Source: Aureimonas ureilytica (GTDB lineage Bacteria; Pseudomonadota; Alphaproteobacteria; Rhizobiales; Rhizobiaceae). Taken from it: a stretch of 64,000 nucleotides of DNA. The position numbers and the translations under genes were made by a program. Numbering within the stretch: the first letter of the stretch is position 1; each line of letters starts with the position of its first letter. The stretch is taken from assembly GCF_001475935.1 (NCBI RefSeq), contig NZ_LDQA01000009.1, forward strand, positions 62,001-126,000, given 5' to 3'. The notes below the pieces were generated by a model that did not search any database, was not told the origin of the DNA, and saw only the letters and a program-made list of their open reading frames with translations. Positions 28,310 to 36,810 of the stretch are shown in pieces.

Positions 28310-28382
28310 ACCTTATCCAATGGATGAAAGAAAGTCCCAGGTGCGTCGTCAGCCCGTCCGCCGCCGGCCTGCGCAGAAAATG

Positions 28383-30053
28383 TCAATCGCGCAGCGCCCG
28401 GCGCAGCACCTTGCCGACGCCGCTCTTGGGCAGTTCGTCGCGGAACTCGATCTCGCGCGGGCGCTTGTAGCCGGTCAGGTTCTCGCGGCAATATTGCTTC
28501 ACGGCCTCGGCGCTCAGGCCCTCGTCGGAGCGAACGAGGAAGAGCTTCACCGCCTCGCCCGAATTCTCGTCGGGCACGCCGACCACGGCCGCCTCCGCCA
28601 CGCCCGGCATCCGCGTCACCACATCCTCGATCTCGTTGGGATAGACGTTGAAGCCCGAAACGTTGATCATGTCCTTCTTGCGATCCACGATGCGGATTGC
28701 GCCCGTCTCGTCCATGATGCCGATGTCGCCGGACTTGAACCACCCGCCGGGTGCGAAGGCGCGGCGCGTGTCCTCCGGGCGGTTCCAGTAGCCGATCATG
28801 ACCTGCGGCCCGCGAATGGCGATCTCGCCGGCCTCGCCCGGCAGCAGATGCGTCTCGTCGTCCGACAGGATGGAGAACTCGGTGGACGGCAGCGGATAGC
28901 CGATCGTGCCCGTATAGTCCCGACTGGTCACGATGTTGCAGGCGGCGGACGGCGAGGTTTCCGACAGGCCATAGCCCTCACAGATCGTCTTGCCCGTCAG
29001 GGCCAGCCATTTTTCCGCCGTCGCCCTCTGCACGGCCATGCCGCCGCCGAGCGACATGACCATATGGCTCCAATCGACGCTGGCGGCGTCCTTGTGCCGG
29101 GCGATCGCGCCGAACAGCGTGTTGACGGCGGGAAAGAGATGAAACGGCCCGCTTTTGAGCGTCTTGATGACGGCGGGAATATCACGTGGATTGGGGATCA
29201 GGAGATTGCAGCCGCCCTGGCGCAGCGACAGCATCATGTTCACGGTGAAGCCGAAAATATGATAGATCGGCAGCGCGCAGACGGTCACCACCTGATCGCT
29301 CGAGGGCACGAGGCGCGTCGCCGGCCGGTTCCAGAGTTCGGACTGGAGCACGTTGGAGACGATGTTGCGGTTGGTCAGCACCGCGCCCTTGGCGACCCCC
29401 GTCGTGCCACCGGTATATTGCAGGATCGCCGGCTCCTCGGCCGTGCGCCGGATGGGCATGAAGCGCCCGCCCGCGCCCTGGCTCAACGCTTGGCGCCAGC
29501 GAACCGCGCCCGGCAAGCGATAGGCCGGCACGGCGCGCTTGACGTAGCGCAGCACGAAATTGACGAGATGCCCCTTCAACCCCGGCAGCATGTCGCCGAC
29601 TGAAGTCACCACCACATGCTCCAGCGCGGGCACCTCGGCGCGGCACTGCTCCAGCGTATGGGCCATGTTTTCGAGCACGACGATCGCCCGAGCGCCCGAA
29701 TCGTTCAGCTGATGGGCCAGTTCGCGCGGGGTATAGAGCGGGTTGGTGTTGACCACGACCAGACCCGCCCGCAGCGCGCCCGCTACGGCCACGGGATACT
29801 GGAAGATATTGGGCATCATCAGCGAAATGCGATCGCCGGGCTGAAGGCCGAGGCCCTGAAGATAGGCCGCAAAGCGCGTGGAGGCGCGGTCGAGGTCGGA
29901 ATAGGTGAGATCGACGCCCATGAGGCGGAAGGCGGGACGCCCGGCGAAATTGCGGAACGCCTCGTTCAGGAGATCGGCCAGCGTCTCATAGGGCACGGGG
30001 CCGAGCTCCGCCGGCATACCCTCGGGATAACGCGCCAGCCATGGCTTGTTCAT
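28383..30053 (-). CDS. fadD: Long-chain fatty acid-CoA ligase
   Basis: Activates fatty acids to acyl-CoA at the inner membrane for beta-oxidation. The 556-residue product has the AMP-binding P-loop YTGGTTGVAKGA, the GYGLSETSP motif, the GWFKSGDIGIMDE Asp motif and the C-terminal acyl-CoA ligase Lys in LPKSGVGKVLRR. The AYxL-type N-terminus and length match FadD rather than acetyl-CoA synthetase. GGAGG lies upstream of the ATG at 30053. It is divergent from the M20 hydrolase and ends 169 bp after the GntR start region, in its own unit. Confidence 0.92.
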   Translation of the reverse strand: MNKPWLARYPEGMPAELGPVPYETLADLLNEAFRNFAGRPAFRLMGVDLTYSDLDRASTRFAAYLQGLGLQPGDRISLMMPNIFQYPVAVAGALRAGLVVVNTNPLYTPRELAHQLNDSGARAIVVLENMAHTLEQCRAEVPALEHVVVTSVGDMLPGLKGHLVNFVLRYVKRAVPAYRLPGAVRWRQALSQGAGGRFMPIRRTAEEPAILQYTGGTTGVAKGAVLTNRNIVSNVLQSELWNRPATRLVPSSDQVVTVCALPIYHIFGFTVNMMLSLRQGGCNLLIPNPRDIPAVIKTLKSGPFHLFPAVNTLFGAIARHKDAASVDWSHMVMSLGGGMAVQRATAEKWLALTGKTICEGYGLSETSPSAACNIVTSRDYTGTIGYPLPSTEFSILSDDETHLLPGEAGEIAIRGPQVMIGYWNRPEDTRRAFAPGGWFKSGDIGIMDETGAIRIVDRKKDMINVSGFNVYPNEIEDVVTRMPGVAEAAVVGVPDENSGEAVKLFLVRSDEGLSAEAVKQYCRENLTGYKRPREIEFRDELPKSGVGKVLRRALRD

Positions 30054-30314
30054 ATCCGCCTCCTCCCATGCCCCGTTCCGTCTCTCGTCTTCTCCCAAAG
30101 ACATAAGGCGGGGCAAGCGCGAACAGACTACTCTTCCGTAAACGTCAATGTCATCTCCTTTTCTCGTGATATGGCTTCCTTCCTTCTGCCGCTTCGCACT
30201 GGAAAGCGCGCGCGAAACGCGGGACAAGAGAGAAGGAGACCCGGCGCGGTGCCGTCATGGCCCGGCGGGGATGCGAGCCCATAGGCGGGCACGAACAGGA
30301 CTGAAGAGACGCCG

Positions 30315-31505
30315 ATGACCAGCAATCATATCGGACCCCGGATCGAGGCGATCGCCGGCGAGATCGAACCCGCCCTCATCGACATCCGCCGCGACCTGCA
30401 CGCCCATCCCGAACTCGCCCACGAGGAAGTGCGCACCAGCGGCGTGGTGGTGCGCGAGCTCGCGCGCATCGGCGTGCCCCATCGCACCAAGGTCGGCGGC
30501 ACGGGTGTCATGGCGACGATCGACACCGGCCGCCCCGGCCCGACCGTGCTCCTGCGCGCCGACATGGACGCGCTTCCGATCCAGGAACAGACCGGCCTGC
30601 CCTATGCCTCGACCATTCCCGGCAAGATGCATGCCTGCGGACACGATCTCCACACCGCGACGCTGATCGGCGTCGCCGAAGTGCTCCAGCGCATCGCGCC
30701 CGATCTCTCGGGGCGCATCGAGCTGATGTTTCAGCCGGCCGAGGAAGTGTCGGATAGTGGCGCGGCGAAGATGATGCGCGACGGCGCGCTGGAGGGCGTC
30801 GATCTGGCGCTCGGCTTCCACAATTACCCCGGCGAGCCCGTCGGCCGCTTTTCCTTCGTGCCGGGCGTCGCGGGCGGCTCGTCGGACGAGTTCATCATCA
30901 CCGTCTCGGGCCGCTCCGGCCACGCCGCGCGCCCGCATCTGACCGCCGATCCGATCGTGGGCGCCGCGACGCTGGTCCTGCAACTCCAGACCATCGTCTC
31001 GCGCGAGATGAACCCGATGCGCCCGATCGTCCTCACCATCGGCGTCATCGAGGGCGGGCTCGCGCCCAACATCATTCCCGACGCCGTGCGCCTGCGCGGC
31101 ACGGTGCGCACCCATCTGGACGCCGACCGCACGGCCATGGAAGCCGCGATCCGCCGCCATTGCGAGGGCGTCTCCACCTCCTTGCGCGTCGAATGCCGGC
31201 TCGACTGGGAGCGCGGCACGCCGCCGCTTGTCAGCGACGAGCGCGTGATGCGCGCCACGATGCGCGCGGTGGAGAATCATTTCGGCCGCGAGGCGCTTCT
31301 GGAAGCCAGTCCCTCGCTCGGCGCGGAGGATTTTGCGCTGATCGGCGAGAAGGTGCCCGCCTTCCAGCTCGGTATCGGCTCCATGACGCCCGGCCGCCGG
31401 GATGAGCTTCACAATTCGGACTATCAGCCGGACGAGCGCGCCATCCGCAACGGCGTCGTCGCCCTGTCGCTCGCCGCCTGCGAGTTGCTGAGCCCCAGCG
31501 TCTGA
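30315..31505 (+). CDS. M20-family amidohydrolase (HipO/IAA-amino acid hydrolase-like)
   Basis: A 396-residue zinc metallopeptidase-fold amidohydrolase. The motifs RRDLHAHPELAHEE, LLRADMDALPIQE, MHACGHDLHTATLIG and MFQPAEEVSDSGA give the metal ligands (Cys/His of CGHD, Glu-Glu of PAEE) of the hippurate hydrolase group. Such enzymes cleave N-acyl amino acids in the cytoplasm. A similar enzyme is encoded at 44608. A MITE-like element follows directly after the stop. Confidence 0.9.
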   Translation: MTSNHIGPRIEAIAGEIEPALIDIRRDLHAHPELAHEEVRTSGVVVRELARIGVPHRTKVGGTGVMATIDTGRPGPTVLLRADMDALPIQEQTGLPYASTIPGKMHACGHDLHTATLIGVAEVLQRIAPDLSGRIELMFQPAEEVSDSGAAKMMRDGALEGVDLALGFHNYPGEPVGRFSFVPGVAGGSSDEFIITVSGRSGHAARPHLTADPIVGAATLVLQLQTIVSREMNPMRPIVLTIGVIEGGLAPNIIPDAVRLRGTVRTHLDADRTAMEAAIRRHCEGVSTSLRVECRLDWERGTPPLVSDERVMRATMRAVENHFGREALLEASPSLGAEDFALIGEKVPAFQLGIGSMTPGRRDELHNSDYQPDERAIRNGVVALSLAACELLSPSV

Positions 31506-31506
31506 C

Positions 31507-31674
31507 TAAGAGTGCCTAACAAAACCTCCGGGCGGAGGCTGGTCGAGGGATTTTCGTCAGTCCGCGCGGAGCGAAGCGCAGTCGATGCCGGCGGCATCGG
31601 CGAGCATTCGGGACAAAGCGGCTGACGAAAAGACCCGACAAGCCGACCCCGCGAGGTATTGTTAGGCGCTCTAA
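31507..31674. mobile_element. 168-bp MITE-like element with terminal inverted repeats
   Basis: The ends 31507-31528 and 31653-31674 are inverted copies matching at 19 of 22 positions. The outer TAA at both ends could be a TNA target duplication, with GAG as the element terminus, which is the pattern of some IS5-family groups (IS427, IS1031). Inside are further inverted pieces (TTTTCGTCAG at 31551 and CTGACGAAAA at 31622; CCTCCG-GG-CGGAGG at 31525). No protein is encoded. It starts 2 bp after the amidohydrolase stop. Confidence 0.65.
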
Positions 31675-31686
31675 AGGGAGGTTCCC

Positions 31687-32223
31687 ATGCCCGTCTATGC
31701 CCTCGACGATCTCACGCCCCGCCTCCCCGCGCCCGACCGCCTCTTCATCGCGCCCGATGCGCATGTGATCGGGGACGTCACGCTGGGCGAGGATGTCGGC
31801 ATCTGGTTCGGCGCGGTGCTGCGCGGCGATCGGGACACGATCACGGTCGGCGCGCGCACCAATATCCAGGAAGGCGCGATGCTCCATGTCGATCCCGGCT
31901 TCCCGCTCACGATCGGCGCGGGCTGCACGATCGGCCATCACGCCATCGTGCATGGCTGCACGATCGGCGACAACACGCTGATCGGCATGGGCGCGACGGT
32001 GCTGAACGGCGCGCGCATCGGCCCCAACTGCCTCGTCGGCGCGGGCGCGCTGGTGACGGAAGGCAAGGAATTCCCCGAAGGCTCTCTCATCATCGGCGCC
32101 CCGGCGAAAGCCGTGCGCCTTCTGGACGAGGCGACGCTCAAAGGCCTCAAGCGCTCGGCCGAAACCTATGTCGAAAACGCCCGACGCTTTCGCGGGGGGT
32201 TGCGGGTGGTCGAGGGGTTTTGA
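31687..32223 (+). CDS. Gamma-carbonic anhydrase-family protein (left-handed beta-helix)
   Basis: A 178-residue hexapeptide-repeat protein (IGDVTLGEDVGIWFGAVLRGD ... NIQEGAMLHVDPGFPLTIGAGCTIGHHAIVHGCTIGDNTLIGMGATVLNGARIG). His residues in MLHVD, GHHAIVHG match the zinc ligands of the gamma class. It probably forms a trimer in the cytoplasm; it may have carbonic anhydrase activity or act as an assembly factor. GGGAGG lies just before the ATG, right after the MITE-like element. Confidence 0.9.
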   Translation: MPVYALDDLTPRLPAPDRLFIAPDAHVIGDVTLGEDVGIWFGAVLRGDRDTITVGARTNIQEGAMLHVDPGFPLTIGAGCTIGHHAIVHGCTIGDNTLIGMGATVLNGARIGPNCLVGAGALVTEGKEFPEGSLIIGAPAKAVRLLDEATLKGLKRSAETYVENARRFRGGLRVVEGF

Positions 32224-32661
32224 GGGCGGGGCGCGCGGGCAACCACCGCCCTGCGCTGAACGCCGCTCGGGCCTCTGCGTAGCGCTGCGATGATGTGGGG
32301 GTGCGGGCGACTGATCTTGAAAGAGCCATCCAAGGCCGGCCCGCGATCCATCACCCCCAAAGCAACCGCCGCATCAGCCTGCCGGGACTCGGCTCGAAAC
32401 AGCGCCGGGAGAGGCCGGCGATAGAGGCCCCCTCTTATCCAGCTTGCAGCGCGGCAGACGCCTGCCATCAGCGCAAAAAGGCAGCCAAGCGGCCAGCCGA
32501 TACCATCCGGCTGGGCTGGCCACTCTACGCTTCCGACATTGCGCGTATGATCTCATACTCCAACGCAAAGGCCGGATCATTTGCAACGGTGCGAATGGAG
32601 ACCATTCATTGCCTTTGAGCCTGTCGCCTCCAGCCCCCAAACCCAGCCGTCACCGAGCGTG
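32224..32661. other. 438-bp region without a recognised gene
   Basis: Open frames here are short, lack ribosome sites and resemble nothing known. There is no clear terminator after the carbonic anhydrase gene. I see no tRNA-like or riboswitch-like element. Confidence 0.45.
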
Positions 32662-32862
32662 CTACGCCGCCAGAATCTGCGCGGGATAGCCGGCCTTGGT
32701 CAGTGCGCTCACCAGCGCTTCGCCTTCCGCCTGCGTCGTCACATCCGCTGTGCCGCCCGGACGGTCCACCTGTACCTGTGCGCCGGGGTCGAGGCGCTGG
32801 ATGGTGCGGGTCACCGCGCGGGCGCAGCCCTCGCAGGTCATGTCGTCGATCCGCAGCTTCAT
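32662..32862 (-). CDS. copZ: Heavy-metal-associated domain protein, probable copper chaperone
   Basis: A 66-residue single HMA domain with the metal-binding motif MTCEGC (Cys10 and Cys13) and a betabetaalpha pattern typical of CopZ/Atx1 proteins. It would deliver Cu(I) to the P-type ATPase encoded divergently next to it. The ATG at 32862 is preceded by GGAGACGG. Its motif CEGC differs from the CASC of the ATPase domains. Confidence 0.88.
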   Translation of the reverse strand: MKLRIDDMTCEGCARAVTRTIQRLDPGAQVQVDRPGGTADVTTQAEGEALVSALTKAGYPAQILAA

Positions 32863-32966
32863 GATCCGTCTCCTTGAGGCCTGTCGATAGGGGCGGGAAT
32901 TTTCCATGACATGGGGCTGCGCGGCCGGGCTTGGCAAGGCCGGTCTGTTTTCGACAGGGCCCGGCC

Positions 32967-32997
32967 TTGACCTTCCCGCGCGGGAGGCTTTCATTTG
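32967..32997 (+). promoter_or_regulatory. Candidate copper-responsive promoter with dyad, upstream of copA
   Basis: A TTGACC -35-like hexamer (32967-32972) overlaps the dyad CCTTCCC-GCG-CGGGAGG (32971-32987). This resembles CueR/HmrR promoters, TTGACCTTCC followed by an inverted half. The half-sites are 2 bp closer than in the E. coli copA promoter and the -10 region is poor, so the regulator type is uncertain. No merR gene is in the window. Confidence 0.45.
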
Positions 32998-33052
32998 AGG
33001 AAGGCAGCGCTTTTTGAGAGCGTGCGATCGCGACAATGTCGGACGCCCAGCC

Positions 33053-35530
33053 ATGAACGAGATCCTTCCTGCCCGTTTGATGTCCTCCAGTCTCACCCTG
33101 CCGGTGGAGGGCATGAGTTGCGCCTCCTGCGTCGGCCGCGTCGAGCGCGCGCTTCGCGCCCTGCCCGATGTCACCGAGGCGTCGGTCAATCTGGCGACCG
33201 GCGAGGCCCGCTTGCGCTTTGCCGGCCCGGCCGATGCGGCCGCCGTCGTCCGGGCGATCGAGGGCGCCGGCTATGACGTGCCGCCGCAGCGCCTGACACT
33301 CTCCGTCGAGGGCATGAGCTGCGCCTCCTGCGTCGGCCGCGTCGAGCGCGCGCTCCGCGCCCTGCCTGACGTGACCGAGGCCTCCGTCAATCTGGCGACG
33401 GGGCAGGCACATGTCACCGCGTCTCCCGCGCTCGCGCCGGCCGATCTCGTCGCGGCCGTGGAGGAGGCCGGCTACGACGCGCGTCTGGACAGCGACACGC
33501 CGCCACAAGCGAGGCGGGACGAGCGCGCGGCCCGCGCCGATGCCGAAACTGATGGCCTCAAGCACCGCGCGCTTCTGGCGCTGGCGCTCGCCGCGCCGCT
33601 CTTCGTTGTCGAGATGGGGGGCCATCTCGTGCCCGCCCTGCATCACGCCATGGCGGGCGTGATCGGTATGGAGACGAGCTGGCGCATTCAGGCCGCGCTG
33701 GCGACGCTCGTGCTCTTCGGCCCCGGCCTGCGCTTCTACCGCATCGGCCTGCCGCTCCTCATCAAGGGTGCGCCAGACATGAACTCGCTGGTCGCGATCG
33801 GTACGCTCGCGGCCTATCTCTATTCGCTGGTCGCCACCTTCGCGCCCGCGCTCCTGCCGGCCGAGGCCGTGCATGTCTATTACGAGGCGGCAAGCACCAT
33901 CGTCGCGCTGGTGCTCATCGGCCGCTGGATGGAAGCGCGCGCCCGGGGGCAGACCAGTCAGGCGATCCGGGCGCTCGCCAAGCTCCAGCCGGCCGAAGCC
34001 GAGCGCATCGACGCCGGAGGCCAGAGCCAGCGCGTTCCCATATCCGCCCTTCGCCCCGGCGATCTCGTGGCCATCCGCCCCGGCGAGCGCGTGCCGGCCG
34101 ACGGGCGCGTCGAGGAAGGCGCGAGCTTCGTGGACGAGGCCATGCTGACCGGCGAGCCCGCGCCCGTGCGCAAGGAAAGCGGCGCGGCGCTGACAGGCGG
34201 CACGGTGAACGGCGCGGGCGCGCTGACCCTACGCGTCGAGAAGGTCGGCGGAGACACGGTTCTCTCCGGCATCCTGCGCATGGTGGAAGAGGCGCAGGGC
34301 GGCAAGCTGCCGATCCAGGCGCTGGTGGACCGGGTGACGCTCTGGTTCGTGCCGGCCGTGATCGCCGCCGCGCTCGCCACATTCGCGCTCTGGCTGGCGC
34401 TCGGCCCCGCGCCCGCCCTGCCCCATGCGTTGAGCGCCGCCGTCGCGGTTCTGATCATCGCCTGCCCCTGTGCCATGGGTCTGGCCACGCCGACCTCGAT
34501 CCTCGTCGGCACCGGGCGCGCGGCGCGCCAAGGCGTTCTGTTCCGGCGCGGCGAGGCCTTGCAGGCGCTCGGCACGGCCCGCCTCGTCGCCTTCGACAAG
34601 ACGGGGACGCTGACCATCGGCCGCCCCGCGCTCGGAGAGATCCAGGCCGCACCCGGCTTCGACACGGACGAGGCGCTGCGTCTGGCCGCCTCCGCCGAAG
34701 CGCGCTCGGAGCATCCGATCGCCCATGCGCTGGTGGACGCCGCCAAGACGCGCGACTTCGCGCTCGCACCCGTCAGAAGCGCGGAGGCTCTGCCCGGCTT
34801 CGGCCTGCGCGCCGAGGTGGAGGGGCGGCGCGTCGAGATCGGCGCGCGGCGCTTCATGGAGCAGCTTGGGCTCGACCCCGCCCCGTTCGATTCGGAATCA
34901 ACGGCGCTGGCACAAGGCGGCGCAACACCGCTCTTCCTGGCGCTGGACGGCCAGCTCGCCGCGCTTCTCGCCGTCAGCGATCCGATCCGCGAGGGAGCTT
35001 CAGAGGCCGTCGCCGCGCTGAAGCGCGAGGGTCTGCGCACCGCGCTCGTCAGCGGCGATGATCGGCGAACGGCCGAGGCCGTCGCGCGCAGGCTTGGCAT
35101 CGACGAGACCGTGGCCGAGGTTCTGCCCGAGGGCAAGGTCGAGGCCATCCGCCGGCTTCAACGCGAGCACGGGCCGGTTCTGTTCGTAGGCGATGGGATC
35201 AACGACGCGCCCGCGCTCGCCGCCGCCGAGATCGGCATGGCCGTCGGCTCGGGGACGGATGTCGCCATCGAGGCGGCCGATATCGTGCTTGTCGCCCCCT
35301 CGCCGGGCAATGTGCCTCGCGCCATCGCCCTGTCGCGCTCGGTCCTGACCAATATCCGCCAGAATCTCGGCTGGGCCTTCGGCTACAATGTGCTGCTGAT
35401 CCCGGTCGCCGCCGGCGCGCTGTATCCCGCCTTCGGCCTGCTGCTGTCCCCGGTCTGGGCGGCGGCGGCCATGGGCCTGTCGAGCACTTTGGTTTTGCTC
35501 AACGGTTTGCGTTCGGGCCGGGGCGTCTGA
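33053..35530 (+). CDS. copA: Copper-translocating P-type ATPase with two HMA domains
   Basis: Exports Cu(I) across the inner membrane. The 825-residue product has two tandem N-terminal metal-binding domains (C23-A-S-C26 and C90-A-S-C93), the transmembrane CPC motif in IIACPCAMGLATP, the phosphorylation motif DKTGTLT, the HP motif SEHPIAHA and GDGINDAPAL. The ATG at 33053 is chosen; an in-frame ATG at 33080 and an upstream start at 33014 are possible, as none has a clear ribosome site. It is divergent from the chaperone gene. Its two HMA domains are nearly identical. Confidence 0.95.
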   Translation: MNEILPARLMSSSLTLPVEGMSCASCVGRVERALRALPDVTEASVNLATGEARLRFAGPADAAAVVRAIEGAGYDVPPQRLTLSVEGMSCASCVGRVERALRALPDVTEASVNLATGQAHVTASPALAPADLVAAVEEAGYDARLDSDTPPQARRDERAARADAETDGLKHRALLALALAAPLFVVEMGGHLVPALHHAMAGVIGMETSWRIQAALATLVLFGPGLRFYRIGLPLLIKGAPDMNSLVAIGTLAAYLYSLVATFAPALLPAEAVHVYYEAASTIVALVLIGRWMEARARGQTSQAIRALAKLQPAEAERIDAGGQSQRVPISALRPGDLVAIRPGERVPADGRVEEGASFVDEAMLTGEPAPVRKESGAALTGGTVNGAGALTLRVEKVGGDTVLSGILRMVEEAQGGKLPIQALVDRVTLWFVPAVIAAALATFALWLALGPAPALPHALSAAVAVLIIACPCAMGLATPTSILVGTGRAARQGVLFRRGEALQALGTARLVAFDKTGTLTIGRPALGEIQAAPGFDTDEALRLAASAEARSEHPIAHALVDAAKTRDFALAPVRSAEALPGFGLRAEVEGRRVEIGARRFMEQLGLDPAPFDSESTALAQGGATPLFLALDGQLAALLAVSDPIREGASEAVAALKREGLRTALVSGDDRRTAEAVARRLGIDETVAEVLPEGKVEAIRRLQREHGPVLFVGDGINDAPALAAAEIGMAVGSGTDVAIEAADIVLVAPSPGNVPRAIALSRSVLTNIRQNLGWAFGYNVLLIPVAAGALYPAFGLLLSPVWAAAAMGLSSTLVLLNGLRSGRGV
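33107..33399 (+). repeat. Tandem duplicated HMA-domain coding segment in copA
   Basis: About 92 bp from 33107 recur 201 bp downstream from 33308 with only scattered third-position changes. The encoded stretch from VEGMSCASCVGRVERALR through ALPDVTEASVNLATG is identical in both copies. It points to a recent internal duplication or gene conversion. Confidence 0.85.
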
Positions 35531-35548
35531 CGTTTCAGACCGGTTTGA

Positions 35549-35564
35549 CGTTTCACGTGAAACA
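35549..35564. promoter_or_regulatory. parS centromere-like site (ParB binding), site 2
   Basis: CGTTTCACGTGAAACA matches the parS 16-mer at 15 of 16 positions. It lies in the 42-bp gap between the convergent copA and ion-channel stops, 20.95 kb from the first site. Confidence 0.87.
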
Positions 35565-35572
35565 GGGGGCGC

Positions 35573-36394
35573 TTACTGCGCTCCCTCGTCAGGGATTGCG
35601 AGCATGTGGCCGCAGGCCTTGCAATGGACCGCATCGGGCTCGTGCCGTTGCAGGGCGCATTGGGGGCACGGGAAGAAGACCTTGTAGGGTTTGAACAAGG
35701 CCTGCGCCAAGCGCACGAAGAGCGAGATGCCGACGATCATCGTGACGATCGAGGTCAGCTTGCCGGCCGTGCCCGGCAGGGTGATGTCGCCGAAGCCCGT
35801 CGTCGTCACCGTCGCCACGGTGAAGTAGAGCGCGTCGACATAGCCCTCCATGCCCGATCCCTCGCGCGCGAAAGCGGTGTAGATGAAGCCGGTGATCAGG
35901 AAGAGGCAGGTCAGAAGATTGATCGCCGCGCGCCCGACATCCTCCCATTCGGGGTAGCCGCGCCGGCGCAGCGAGCGCCAGAAGAGATCCTTCTGCGACA
36001 GGGTCCAAAGCCGCAGGATGCGCAGGAAGCCGAGATTGGCCAGCCAGAGCGGGGCAAGCAGCGTCGCCAGGACGATGAAATCCACCCAGACCGTCGGCCG
36101 GGCGATCCAGTGCCGGAAGGAGCGTGCGGCGAGCGCCCGCGTGCCGAGATCGAGGATCAGAAGCGCGGCGACGGAATAGTCGATCCAGAGAAAGCTCGGC
36201 TCCTGCTCCAGCACCGGGGCGAAGATGAAGAAGACGATGATGGCGAGATCCACGATCCCGACCGCCCATTGGAAGCGCACAGCTTTGGGCTCGTCGCCGA
36301 CATAGAGCGCGCGCAGCTTCTCGCGCCAGGCGGCATGGCGAATGGCCGGTTCGGGCGGCGTGGAGGACGGGCGGTGGGTGAGCGGCTTGACCAT
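35573..36394 (-). CDS. Potassium channel-family protein with C-terminal zinc ribbon
   Basis: A 273-residue membrane protein. Helices near the N-terminal half resemble a voltage-sensor-like bundle (LGFLRILRLWTLSQKDLF as S4-like). The pore has the selectivity filter TVATVTTTGFGDI followed by a last helix. The tail CPQCALQRHEPDAVHCKACG is a four-Cys zinc ribbon, which is unusual for a K+ channel. The ATG at 36394 follows GGAAG; the frame extends 63 bp upstream without a ribosome site. It is probably a tetrameric K+ or cation channel in the inner membrane. Confidence 0.85.
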   Translation of the reverse strand: MVKPLTHRPSSTPPEPAIRHAAWREKLRALYVGDEPKAVRFQWAVGIVDLAIIVFFIFAPVLEQEPSFLWIDYSVAALLILDLGTRALAARSFRHWIARPTVWVDFIVLATLLAPLWLANLGFLRILRLWTLSQKDLFWRSLRRRGYPEWEDVGRAAINLLTCLFLITGFIYTAFAREGSGMEGYVDALYFTVATVTTTGFGDITLPGTAGKLTSIVTMIVGISLFVRLAQALFKPYKVFFPCPQCALQRHEPDAVHCKACGHMLAIPDEGAQ

Positions 36395-36810
36395 GGTCTT
36401 CCAGGATAGATGACGACCGGAGACTGTCTGCTCCCGTCCCGACGCGGGTTTGATCACGAAGCGTCCCGGGAGGATAGGGACAGAGAGTTGAGCAATTGCC
36501 GAGGCTTCGCGCCGTTCGGCGCTCAGATCGAAGCGTCGCGGCTTCCGATCGTACCCAGAGGGCGGGAAATCGTCGCAGCGCTCGCCTCCTTGCTCACGTG
36601 AAAAGCTGATCGACGGCTCTCAACACAGAGGGCACGAAAATACTTCGTTTCCCTCAAACGCAGCCCGTGTCGGCCGCATTGTCATGGACACGAAAGGCGA
36701 GCGAAGCGCCAGGCTTCGTGCGCCAACCAAGGGGGCGCAAACGGTTTGCCTCGAACCGCGCGGCCAGCCTATCGTACCCGCCCTGACGCCAGCCGATACC
36801 TCGTCCGTCT
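36395..36810. other. 416-bp region without a recognised gene
   Basis: It spans from the channel start to the diguanylate cyclase stop. Short open frames are not supported by ribosome sites or motifs. A TCACGTGAAA stretch near 36593 is only a partial parS match. The channel promoter should lie in the left part. Confidence 0.45.

Noticed and set aside
36586-36602. Possible third parS at TCACGTGAAA
   Set aside because: Only about 10 of the inner 14 positions match and the palindrome is broken.
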